From Liolophura sinensis (lineage: Eukaryota > Mollusca > Polyplacophora > Chitonida > Chitonidae): a stretch of DNA of 64,000 nt. How positions within the stretch are numbered: the first letter of the stretch is position 1; each line of letters begins with the position of its first letter. The notes under the pieces are model-generated. The model was not told where the DNA came from, ran no database searches, and saw only the letters and a list, made by a program, of their open reading frames with translations. This document shows, piece by piece, positions 42,227 to 52,479 of this stretch. The position numbers and the translations under genes were made by a program. The DNA is taken from contig NC_088299.1 of NCBI RefSeq assembly GCF_032854445.1, forward strand, positions 6,609,001 through 6,673,000. Direction: 5' to 3'.

Positions 42227-42720
42227 AACAATTCATAATATCATATTTCACAGCATTTATTTCTACACATACGCAAATAATTCTACCTGATGCGTCACGT
42301 TTCCATTCAGTAACACAATGTTGCAGTTTCAGACTTACTTACTTCAATGCCCCCCCCCCCCACCCAAGGCTCCCGTCAGCATTGCTAAAGTACAATTTGC
42401 CGGGAAATAGATGTTTGAATTGGTCAATAAAGTTATCGTCCCAAAATGTTTCCTGGAGGCATATTATGTTTGACGCTGAAGTAGAGAATAAGGTACTTAC
42501 ATTTTAAAGCTTCTGTACATTGCGCAATCCATTGCAATTAAGTGATCCCAAGAAGACCATTTCTACAGAAAAAATAACAATTAAGATATTGGTCTTGAAC
42601 TTGATTGCTGGTTAGTTTGATACCACAATACACAGGTTATGGTGAGTCCTTGTCAATACTTTTCTTTGTGCATGGCACTGTGCGTTTTCCTTTGGCCAAA
42701 TTTGGCTGAAGCTTGAGTTT

Positions 42721-43742
42721 TCATCTTCTTTTGTTCCGGACCGTGGAGAAACCAGAAGATTGCGTGACCATCGCCTCACTGTCGTCGCTGTCCCTCTCCT
42801 TTGTTTTTTCGTTTTCTTGACTTGCTAATTCTTCGCAACCTTTTCTTTGTATTTCAGCATGGGGTTCAGGAGCCTCAGCTTGCACGGGCATTTCCAAGTC
42901 ACTGGTGACAAACCCTTTGCTGTACGTCCACCTCTTCTTTGTACACGTTTTCGCTGTTTTCTGGATTTTTGTTTTCCTTTTCACGGATCACTACTTCTGT
43001 TGTATGAGAGTGGCACCCAAGCTGAGATACCTCTCCCCACAGTCGCAGATAAATGAACCCGCAAGTGTCACACAATTCATCGCCACTGTTGTTGTTGCAT
43101 CTACATCTCCCGAAAACAAGGTTCGCAGAAACAACTTATTCCCAGCGTAACCGCATTCGTCACAGTGCAACTCTTTACAGGCTAGTACCACGTGACCTTG
43201 TTTCCTACAATTGTAGCATGTAAAGTCCGGGCAGTCTATATACAAATGTTCATCAGACAAACATACTGAGCATACTTTTTTGGGGGTTATCGTGTACAAC
43301 TCGATAATACGCCGTTCCCAATCCACAAGTAAAACGCATTGCATAAGGTAGATATTTGATTCCTGGGGGCACTTTTACCCGCACATACCTCGTCCCGTCT
43401 GCAGCCTGAGTACCTGGGTGAAAACGCCTCCGTATTTCTGACACAGGCTCCACTCCGTACTCCCACAACTTGTCATAAATTTCTTTGTCTTCCAAATAGC
43501 TTGACAACTGCAAGAAGGACACTTGAAGACACTACCGTGCACGAAAATTGTTTGTCCTTTATCTGTATTCCACCCACCAGTAGATCACTTGCTTCAAGGT
43601 CTGACACAGTAATTTCATAACGGTCACTTCCTTTGGGGACACACGCGAAAATTGTGTTCAATCCACATGTTGATTCAACAGCATTAATCACATCTGTTGC
43701 AGATACTTCTGAGGTGCTTCCCACATTCAAACACAAAGACAA
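42721..43742 (-). pseudogene. TxD ORF1 fragments with zinc knuckles
   Basis: Overlapping frames 43742-43473, 43522-43253, 43344-42991 and 42984-42721 together resemble a Tx1-type ORF1. Zinc knuckles CSVCLSDEHLYIDC, CYNCRKQGHVVLAC and a third starting CDECG precede a charged tail with KRKTK. At least two frameshifts (near 43500 and 43300) break it. Confidence 0.75.
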
Positions 43743-43918
43743 GTCTTAAAGGGTCGGTTTGTCATATTTCATTGGCCACCTGAGGCAGCCATGGCACAAA
43801 ATGTGCCAGTACCCAGGCGAGCCCGTTAGTTCCACCGAACAACAAAAACACAATGAAAAGCGCTCTCTTAAGAAACACGTCTAACCAGTTCAACAGTCAC
43901 CACAGGATTGCGCAGCGC

Positions 43919-44169
43919 CTTATAACATAATCATAATATAATCCGGGCCAACCTGACCTTTTTGGCTACCGTTAGAGTTTTTCAAATGTCATTCCTGCAT
44001 GTTTAAAAGCGACCAGCTTACAACATAATCCTGGGCAGCTGAAAAACTTTAGTTATGAGGATGGTTTTAAATATATTGACTGCAACACACGGCAGGTGGT
44101 GTGACATACAATTTGAACCGATTAAGCATCTGGCTTAAAGGTGTTTAGAATAGTTCGAAGCGTTCACTC
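43919..44169 (-). repeat. tRNA-Leu array remnant between two LINEs
   Basis: About 250 bp of a diverged monomer (ttggctaccgttagag, tcctgcatgtttaaaag, gattaagcatctggctt, gttcgaagcgttcact). It has an internal deletion and no tRNA. Confidence 0.8.
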
Positions 44170-45430
44170 TTTTTTTGGAATAAGAAATTTATTATCCATA
44201 AGACATATTTACTGGAATAACAATAAGGTGTACGAGACACGATCTATACATCAATATATCACAGGGACCTAGATTGCTTATTTCTGATGTAAGTGTCAGT
44301 TACCTCAGTAAGTAAATAAGTTTACCGTTTAGAACTTTACAAATTACTTTATTTTTACACCATGTATCTTTGAAACACCTTGAGCCGAGACGAACAAAAT
44401 CAACATGAACCCGTGTTCTTATAATACCCTTTGCAGCAGAGACAATATAACTGGCATCTCTTTGTTTCTCATTAAAGATTATGTCATTTCTGGCGCACCA
44501 TAATGAAAATTGAAGAACACTCAGTATATACAAACAAACTGATTCGTCTGCTTTGTTTACATTTTTGAACACTTTATGGATAAGGTGCTTTTCGTTAAAG
44601 GACGGTACAAAATTGGCATATTTGATAAACACTCCAAGAAATTCATTAATTACATGTCTAGTCATGTGACATTCCACAAATAAATGTACCTGTGTTTCTG
44701 AGCCTTGACAGAACACACACGCGTCGCCAGTGGCTATATTTCGGCGCCGAAGGTAGGATGTTATGAACTAGTTTAAAACAAAAATCAAGTTGTGATCTAG
44801 GAATTTGCTAAATACAGTCTTCCATATAACTGGCCATTCCAACTGCGACCGCTTCACAACAACACTTTTTTAAGAATCTGGATATAAACAGCCTTGCCAG
44901 AACAAATGATAGGCAAAATCTGCCCTGTATAAAATTCCATCCAAGCATCGAGAGCGTAGTTGTAAAACCTAAGCACATACTCTGAAAGAGGAATATTAGA
45001 TCTGTCAAAATCAGGTCTAATATTATAGGGTGATAATCCGATCCAGTAAATGGCAAAGTGTGTCCAATCAGCGGTGGACCCGTGTAACAATTTCAAACTG
45101 TGCCTTATACCAAACATTTCAACCTTGCAATAAATATTTTGAACATTAAGACTGCAAACCGCAAACGAATTGCATACAAGAGTTCTTTTTGAACACTCTG
45201 GTTTGTTATCCTATAAAAATCTATGAACCGTCTGATTACATTGTGTAACGCATTTAGAGGTCAAATAAACGCATTGAGCAGTAAAACCACGAGACGGCTA
45301 AGGCCACTGAATTGATCAACACAGATTTCCCCCCGAGAGTTGGAAACATTCCTGTCCAGGAAGATACATTTCTTTTAACCTTGGTGAGAATACGATCAGA
45401 GTTCAAATCTTCTGCATCACCCTAACCGTT
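44170..45430 (-). mobile_element. 5'-truncated Tx1-type LINE (TxE)
   Basis: Only the 3' quarter of a Tx1-lineage LINE: a short T run at 44170-44176, a 3' UTR, and the C-terminal part of ORF2. The flank at the 3' end is gaagcgttcact, almost the same monomer site as TxA. The 5' end fades near 45430, where unrelated sequence begins. Same strand as the tRNA genes. Confidence 0.82.
44300..45420 (-). pseudogene. TxE ORF2 C-terminal fragment
   Basis: 44716-44300 gives FCQGSETQVHLFVEC (CCHC remnant) through WCARNDIIFNEKQRDAS to LIYLLR, clearly homologous to the TxA C-terminus. 45117-44854 covers SLKLLHGSTADWTHFAIYWIGLS. Further upstream frames to about 45420 show SDRILTKVKRNVSSW. Frameshifts separate the pieces. 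Confidence 0.82.
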
Positions 45431-45549
45431 GTAAAGAAAGAATGGACTTTATCACCAATTTAGACCCATTGCTGTGTGGTAGTGAAGTGCTTGTATTGGG
45501 GGGGGGGACTCTTTCTGCAGATAAAGTATTAAGACAGAGGCCTTGATTT

Positions 45550-47250
45550 AATTAACCTGCCACGCATCTTTAATGAACCTGATGATCGTAGTACTGTGCC
45601 TAATTATTTTAATTTTCAAGAGCCCCCTTGCATATCCTATGAGTATACCTAAAGCCTATCGCTTCCAAAATTTTCAGTTGTGCCTAGGCCATCAAGGAGT
45701 CCGATTTGGGGACGTATACTTCTGGCGGCTATAACTGTGATTGTGAATCCTCAGTTTTTACCTACGACAAAAGTAAACATGCCCTGATTGGTAACCTTAA
45801 TATTATTAAGAATCATGATCTAAGGAACCTCGTTGTGAGATATCCTAAGTATAGAGAAAAAAGAAATGTCAACATTAGATCTAACATAAAAAATATCATC
45901 TCGGGAGAAAGTGGATTCTTCGGTACTTAACGATTGACTTGAGATTGTCAAAAAGAAGAGTTTGGCTATACACCGTATAGATGCTCTAGCTAAAGTTAAC
46001 CAGGTTCTTAGGGATCCCACTGTGCAAGAAACACTCACTGACCTTCATAGTAAAATCTGTCATCAGTGGCTCCTAATAATGTCATCTTTATTTGCAAGAA
46101 TTATTATTATCAAATTCTTGTTTGATAAGAATTTGGAGGAACTATTTAATAAACACAAAACCTTTCTTAACCGTCATACAGAAATACCACAACTTTACTG
46201 GATTCCTAAAATGCACAAGTCCCCATACAAAGCTCGATTTATTGCGGGTTCATAAAGTTGTACCACCAAACTCTTATCAATCCTACTTACAAGAGCGTTA
46301 CAAGAAGTAAAGTCATTTTGGAATAAGTATTGTTGTGCAATAACAAAAAATTCAGGTGTCAACTGCATGTGGATTCATAACAACTCCAAACGTCTTACAG
46401 AAGAACTCGATGCTCATATGCACATACCGTACAAAGACGTATCCATATGGGATTTCTCTACTCTATACTACAATTCCTCACAAAGATCTTATTGAAAGAA
46501 TATCGTCTTTAATTGTCTCGGTAATTACTAAAACAGGTCATGGTTACATTAACGTCAGAAGCAATAAAGCTTTCTTTAGCTCTACTATTTATAAAGGTTA
46601 CCACTCATTGGATGTTACATTATTTATTGAATCACTTGAATTTCTTATTAATAACATCTGTGTGAAATTCGGGGATACAATTTACCAACAGAGCATAGGT
46701 ATTCCAATGTGTACCAATTGTGCGCCTCTTTGGCAGACCTATACCTGTTTTCATACGAGTACGACTATATGCAGGAATTACTTAAAAGGGATCCTTTTCA
46801 TTTACCAAGCGGTTTACTGATGATTTACTGGCGTTAAATAACCCCCATAATGCTGAAGCGTTGAAGGAAATCTATCCGCCTTCATTGGATTTAAAGGAGA
46901 CAACAGATAGTTCTGATGGTACATCTTATTTGGATCTATATCTGTAAAAAGACGAACAAGGTCTCGTTTCAGGCCGCCTTTACGACAAAGGGTATAATTT
47001 CAATTTTGATATTATAAATTATCCTTATTTGGATAGCAATATACCAAAGGGTCCTGCACATGGCGTATACATATCTAGCCTTGTAGCATTTGTCACATCT
47101 TGCGTAAATTGTGATGACTTTAATTTGCGTCACAAGTTGTTAGTTCCAGAAAAAAGTTTGTCAAGAATACTCCACCAAACGCCTTCATACAAAGTTTCTC
47201 AAATTTTACAATGAGTATAACACTCTCGTTGGCAAGTATGGACAGAGCGT
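45550..47250 (+). pseudogene. Decayed reverse transcriptase, probably Penelope-like
   Basis: Plus-strand fragments in shifting frames. Recognisable segments: a region with GNLNIIKNHDLRNL and KYREKRNVNIRSN (45780-45880), YWIPKMHKSPYKARFIAGS (46195-46253, like the PKxHK block of Penelope RTs), FSTLYTTIPHKDLIERI (46450-46500), IGIPMCTNCAPLW (46695-46740), SYLDLYL near 46920 and AHGVYISSLV near 47060. The catalytic DD pair has decayed in the IYWR region. No GIY-YIG domain is visible. Clade assignment is tentative. Sequence on to about 48 kb may be its 3' part. Confidence 0.6.
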
Positions 47251-48150
47251 TCAGAATCTCTGGCAATCTGCATTATGATCAACCACACAGACGGCGGTGT
47301 TATCCTTATGTACATATCTGTCGCGTACATGGTATTTTACAACATAAATGGCGCTGGTTTCCGAGTGTAACTTGTAGACAGCTTTTATACACATCAGCGT
47401 GTAACATCATAGATGGCGCCTGTTGTAGTGTTAGGTCTTTACACATTAACGGGAAAGCCGTAATCGTTCTTTACTTTTTAATCACAATCTGTTCGGTTAA
47501 GATCTGTAACGCTTGTCATTTTTGAATTCTATGTAATACCGCTTAACCTGGCGCGAGGGGCCGTAAAGGCAGCCATGCTCATTACATCTGCATGATGCCT
47601 TTATGAACAGTTGCAATCAAAGCGCGATTGAGATACCTTGTTTAATTGTTATTTGACCAGGAACTCATTCATGGACTACGAATTTGAACTTTGATATGGA
47701 TTTCATGCCTGGAGTATCCACTGTTTGTCCGGCATCACTGAAAACTGATTAGCGCTTCTCTCTTGTGTGTTATCGGCTTTATTTCCTATTTGTATAATTT
47801 CTTACATACCTTTGTCTTTGGGAGCTAGTGTTAAACGTTGTTTTGGAAATGGATCTTGCGATTATCGACTTGGAAGGCCCTTTACGGACTACGAATGACA
47901 TACGAATGTCGGACATGACGCTTATATATGTACTCTTATATACCTAGTACCAATTCATGTTCCGTTATATTAGCGCTCTTTGATCTCTGAGATTACTTCC
48001 AACACAGTTCAACTTTTCCACAGTTTCATCGTCCTTCACATATGCTGGAAAATGCAGAAATGAGATCAGCACAGTGCTCTGCGAAACACCCATGCAAGCA
48101 TGCTTTATACCGTCAGTCTCAAGTCCGTCACTCAGTGGGTCACGTGAAGC
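47250..48150. other. Unassigned stretch beside the Penelope-like remnant
   Basis: No convincing gene. A 104-codon open frame (47211-47525, plus) begins inside the preceding element and shows no recognised domain. The stretch may be the 3' part of that element. Confidence 0.4.
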
Positions 48151-48999
48151 TTTGTCCGACAGTGTTATGGAGTCCGGAGCTTTTTGCCCACCGTTAGATC
48201 ATCTTAGATTCTTGGCCTTTCTTTTATCGGCATTATGGCGGTACCAACCGAAAGGGAAAACTGAGCAAATTTTGATCTGAAATGGATGAACTACAGTTTT
48301 TCATATGCCATTCTTGCATGTTGAAAACAGGTCAGGTGCAGCTGAAAAACTTTAGTGATAAGAAAGGTTTTAAATAAACTGACTGCAACACACGGCAGGT
48401 GGTGTGAGAAACTGATTAAGGATCTGGCTTAAATGTGTTTAAAATAGTTTTAATCGTTCACTGTGTGACACGCACAAAACTATTTTTCTACTTCCCAAAA
48501 AATGTTTTCAGATGTATGATTCGAATCCACGCACGGAGAACCAGAGTACGACCTGAACGCAGCGCTTTTCACCACTCGGCCATCATGACTTACTTGAAAA
48601 CTCCGTGAAAAAATTTGTTTGTATTTTTAAAACGCTGAAGACTCAGGTGTTTCCTCTCAAAAAATGCATCGAATAATCGCCGTTGAAAGTGCCTCATCAA
48701 CGTCGAGTCCGGTGCTTTTTTACCACCGTCATATCAGCCTTGATTCTTGACCTTTCTTTCAATGGCAACATAGCGTGTAGCAACCAGAAGTTAAAATTGA
48801 TCAAATTGTGGTCTGAAATGGATAGATTAGAGTTTTCCAAATGTCAGTCCTGCATGTTGAAACGAGATCAGGTTATAACATACTCCGGGGGAACTGAAAA
48901 ACTTTAGTTATTAGAAAGATTTTAAATAAACGGACTACAGCACACGACAGGTGGTGTGACAAACACTTTGAATTGATTAAGGGTCTGGGTTAAAGGTGC
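48150..48999 (-). repeat. tRNA-Leu array, last diverged monomers
   Basis: Two strongly diverged monomers (marks such as caccgttagatcat, ggcctttcttttatcgg, catcaacgtcgagtccgg) around a broken tRNA locus. They are the rightmost array sequence in the window. Confidence 0.85.
48505..48589 (-). pseudogene. tRNA-Leu, degenerate, outermost copy
   Basis: The acceptor (ttttcagatgtatg), T arm, variable arm (gcacggagaaccagagtacg) and D arm (cgcttttcaccactcgg) are all mutated. The anticodon loop still reads CAG. Confidence 0.8.
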
Positions 49000-51050
49000 T
49001 TTTTTTTCTTTTCTTTTTTTTTTTTTTGAAATTGTAGAATTTATTACTAGATTCTCAGAAAGAACAAGGTTGCATGAACTGACATTTTTCGTGCCATTTC
49101 CACAGTTGTCTGTGCTAAAAAGATTTATCGCAGATTTGGTAAGACTGCTATGGAAGACGGAGAACAATATCTTAGTTTCATTTGATGCACATTTGCAATA
49201 ATATAGTGATCACTTTATATTTAAGGTGAGGAATGCTATTTTAACAAATATACAAGCTCTCCCAATATCTAACAGAATAAATTGCGTTTGCATCACCTTC
49301 TCGCAAATTCTTTTTTTCTGTAAAAATCTACAAAAAAAACTCTTGTCTTTATTGCACCCATTGTAACAACCATAGTACTTGGACATTTTTTTGTTTATTT
49401 TGAAATACTATCGTGCACGCCATACGCTGAATTGCAATACATTGATGACATATAATATTACTTCCTGATCAAAACTGATCTCCCAATGTCCTAAATACTA
49501 AGGTGTTTTCGTCAAACACTGGTGAAAACCAAGCATACCGCATGAGCTGATGGTTGATATGATTGAAAACACTCTGAGTTACACAACAGTCCAGAAAAAG
49601 ATGCTTTTGGGATTCAGACAACCTCCAATGCACACATAAATCGCTATTTTCCACGTTGCGCTTCAGCAATCTAACCTTCACAGTCAAGATATCATGGTCA
49701 AATTTAAAGCTAAAATTTAAATTACAAGGCTGGTAACTCACAGATGGGTTTCACTAACTATGCATAAATACACTTTGTCGAAAACCATTGCACATATAAC
49801 GAGTTTTTTCTTATAAACTTCTTTCCACGTGTTTAAAGCAAACTGATAAATCGGGGGAATAGTTTCGGCGTGAGGAATGTTCGGCCTACAAAATTGAGGA
49901 CACAATTGTCTTAGAGATATTCCAAGCCTGTTGATAGCAAAATATCTCCAGTCGGCCTCTGTTCCATGTATAAATCTTAGAATGTGGCGGATAAGTAAGA
50001 CCTTAGCTTGGCACTCAATGTTTTGAATCTCTAAACCACCGTTTTCAAGAAAGTTATACAGTACAGACCTTTTTATACCTTTAGGTTTATTGTCCCAAAG
50101 GGAACCAGAAATCAGGCTAGTGCCTTGCGTAAAACATTTTGTGAGCAATAAGATACACTGAGCAGTAAACCATAGCACAGACAGAGCAACCGTGTTTATA
50201 AGTACAGATTTCCCCCTTAGAGTTAAGTATCTGCCGTTCCAGGAAGTAACATTTTTCTTCATTTTATTTAAAATCCTATTACTGTTCAGTTCGGAGTGAT
50301 CCTGGCCGAAATGGATACCACATATTTTAGCGTTTTCACTAACTTTAAACCGAATATCAGGAACATCTTCCTCTTTCCATTTACCAATTGAGTGCTTTTT
50401 GCCACATTTAGTTTTGCATCCGATACGCTTCCACAATTTTCAGATGCACGGAGCTCTTATCGAACTGAAGCAGAATTGGTTACAATAGCTGTGAAATCAT
50501 CTACATAAGCTTCGATCTTGGCCTGTTAACTTGTACCTAGTATTGGAACACCTTGAATGATATCATTTGCTTTAACAGCAGAAAAAAAAGGTTCCAAACA
50601 CAATATGTACAATGATGGCGACAGTTCACATCCTTGTCGAACACCTCTACATAATGTAAACTTCTTGATAATGTGGCCGTTAACAGTCACTGAGCTTCGT
50701 ATCTCAGCATGCAGTTACTGCACCCACTTACAAAAATCTGGGCTAAAACTGAAATGTTTCAAATGACATTTGAAAAAAATGACCAGTCAACACGATCGAA
50801 GGCCTTTTCTCGGTCCAGATTCATGAAACATGCACCTAAACATGTATCCAAAACTTCCCATAAAATTCTGCAGGAAAACCGTATTTATTCATTTTTTTAC
50901 GGCATGGAATAATTCTTCTTCACCATCCATTTTAACCCGCTTTTGTTCTACTTGTCTCCTTGGGAAGCGTTACACGTCCACATTCTCCGCGTTATCACCA
51001 CGTCTTTCTCTTACTAGAGGTTTCAGTTGACTTGACACCTGAGTACAAAC
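49000..51050 (-). mobile_element. 5'-truncated, decayed Tx1-type LINE (TxF)
   Basis: A T-rich tail (49000-49027) follows monomer sequence ttaaaggtg. Then a 3' UTR starting gaaattgtagaatttatt resembles that of TxA (gaaaattgttgaatttatt). ORF2 remnants extend to about 51050. Same strand as the tRNA genes. It forms the right end of the array. Confidence 0.82.
49469..51030 (-). pseudogene. TxF ORF2 fragment: RT and C-terminus
   Basis: 50436-49738 covers the post-RT region (KICGIHFGQDHSELNSNRI, WNGRYLTLRGKSVLINTVAL, DWRYFAINRLGISLR). 49741-49469 covers KFDHDILTVKVRLLKRNV and a damaged CCHC (CVHWRLSESQKHLFLDC). At higher coordinates, broken frames show NLDREKAFDRVDWSF and an EAYVDDF active-site variant. 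An internal deletion joins the AEFY and NLDREKAF blocks near 50850. Confidence 0.82.
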
Positions 51051-51340
51051 TGCCTTGAGTAAGTTCAAACGTTTACTAGCTACATTTGCTTACAATATGA
51101 ATATTTTTTAGACTTTACAATCTATTTAAATATGCCGAATAGTAAGATATTATCGCGTTTTATTTGTAAAGAAGAATGTCCTGTTTTCTGTACTTTGCAT
51201 GACACATCCTCAAATTGGGATACACTTGCCTTTGAATGTTAAGAACAATAATATAATAGCTTAGGTCACATTTTATTTACCTCAGAAAAACGTTTTACAT
51301 ATCCACAACTGTAATTCAAGGGAGGTAATTTTTGTCTGTC
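51051..51340. other. Unassigned AT-rich spacer
   Basis: Between the last LINE and the fold-back element. No open frame or repeat recognised. Confidence 0.4.
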
Positions 51341-51352
51341 AAAGGTGTTCTT

Positions 51353-51975
51353 CCATTGCACAAGCTGATGAAATGGAGTTTTAAAGGAGAAAAATATAAA
51401 AATGATGCCCAAATCAGATGAAAGAGAGTCAAAACTTATTTGTAAATATGATCTTTAATTTTTTTTTGTATTTTTTTTTTCAAAAGAAAAGGGTATTTGA
51501 AAATATTTTTGTATGGTGGGTATTTGGGACCAACTTTTGGTATTTGTCGTTGTTGCATAATAATGTTCTAAAAAGGATGTGATGCTTATCTAATAAGTTT
51601 ATTTGAATGTAAATTTGTTGTTTATATCGAAACATATGCATATAACGTAAATTATAATAATATTTATCAACAAATTAAAAATATGAATATGATCCAAATT
51701 GAGGCTTATTACATTTGTTAGCTGAAAAGAACAAATTCTAATTCAAAAATATTGATTAAACCTGTGCTACATCCTTATTTATGACATTATTAAACAAAGA
51801 CAATAAATACCAAAAGGTGGTCCCAAATACCCACCATACAAAAATTATTTTCATGAGTCTTTTTCTTCTCCATGAAAAATCGGAAAAAATATTGAAGACC
51901 ATATTTAGGAATAACTCTTTCATCTGAACTTCATGTCAGTTTTATGTTTTCTCCACCTTTAGTGGAATTGTGCGA
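51353..51975. mobile_element. Fold-back / MITE-like element with long inverted arms
   Basis: Two imperfect inverted arms of about 210-240 bp (roughly 51353-51590 and 51765-51975) around a core of about 170 bp. A 27-bp perfect inverted match lies at 51506-51532 and 51818-51844 (left arm has gtatggtgggtatttggg). Both arms also share cagatgaaagag. No coding sequence. The outer ends are not sharp, so the family is unknown. Confidence 0.72.
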
Positions 51976-52299
51976 CAAATACTCAGCCAGAGACTAATAC
52001 TTGACCTATTTGTTGACATTATGCCTTATTGAATAGTTTAATAAGGTAATACTCACCGCATTTTGACGGGAAAATAATAATACCATGAACTTATTCCATT
52101 TCACTAGATATAGTTTGGAAACACAAATAAGAAATGTATCTCTGAAATGATTTTGTTTGAATGAAGCTGATTGTTTGTATTGATTAATAAATAAATAACT
52201 GGTTCTTAGTCTAACTGAATCAGAGAATTGGTGTTCAATGCAGTATGAACTTAAGATTAATGCAACGGGTTGGAGGTCGTAGTTAGGGTGTTAATATTG
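51976..52299. other. Unassigned AT-rich spacer
   Basis: No open frame, RNA gene or known repeat recognised. Confidence 0.4.
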
Positions 52300-52475
52300 A
52301 TGTGACTCTGTGGCCTTTAGTCGTTAGCATGCTAGCGCAGCAGAATGACCTAGTACCCTTTTACCAGAAGTTATGTCGAGATTATGTCGTACGCAGGAAG
52401 GTCTATCAGGAACCTGCGGATGACCCTGATTCCTAACACTATAATGCTGGCTGCCGCCATATAAGAAAAAATCAA
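52300..52475 (+). mobile_element. tRNA-derived SINE (family 1)
   Basis: A tRNA-like head with gtcgttagcatgctagcgca (A-box region) followed by a body with cctgcggatgaccctg and ataatgctggctgccgccat. This body matches, in opposite orientation, the elements at 54175 and 56440. It runs directly into the following LINE remnant. Confidence 0.75.
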
Positions 52476-52479
52476 ACGT

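Larger units (their letters stand above)
41105..43918 (-). mobile_element. Tx1-type LINE, 3'-truncated and decayed (TxD)
   Basis: Remnants in order along the minus strand: ORF1 pieces, endonuclease, and the start of RT, then an abrupt end near 41105 without a poly(A) tail. The left flank is monomer sequence ending in gggcaactgaaaaac and the right flank resumes at ttataacataatc. Loss of the 3' end is atypical for LINEs, which normally lose the 5' end, so a later deletion or recombination is likely. Boundaries are approximate. Confidence 0.75.
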
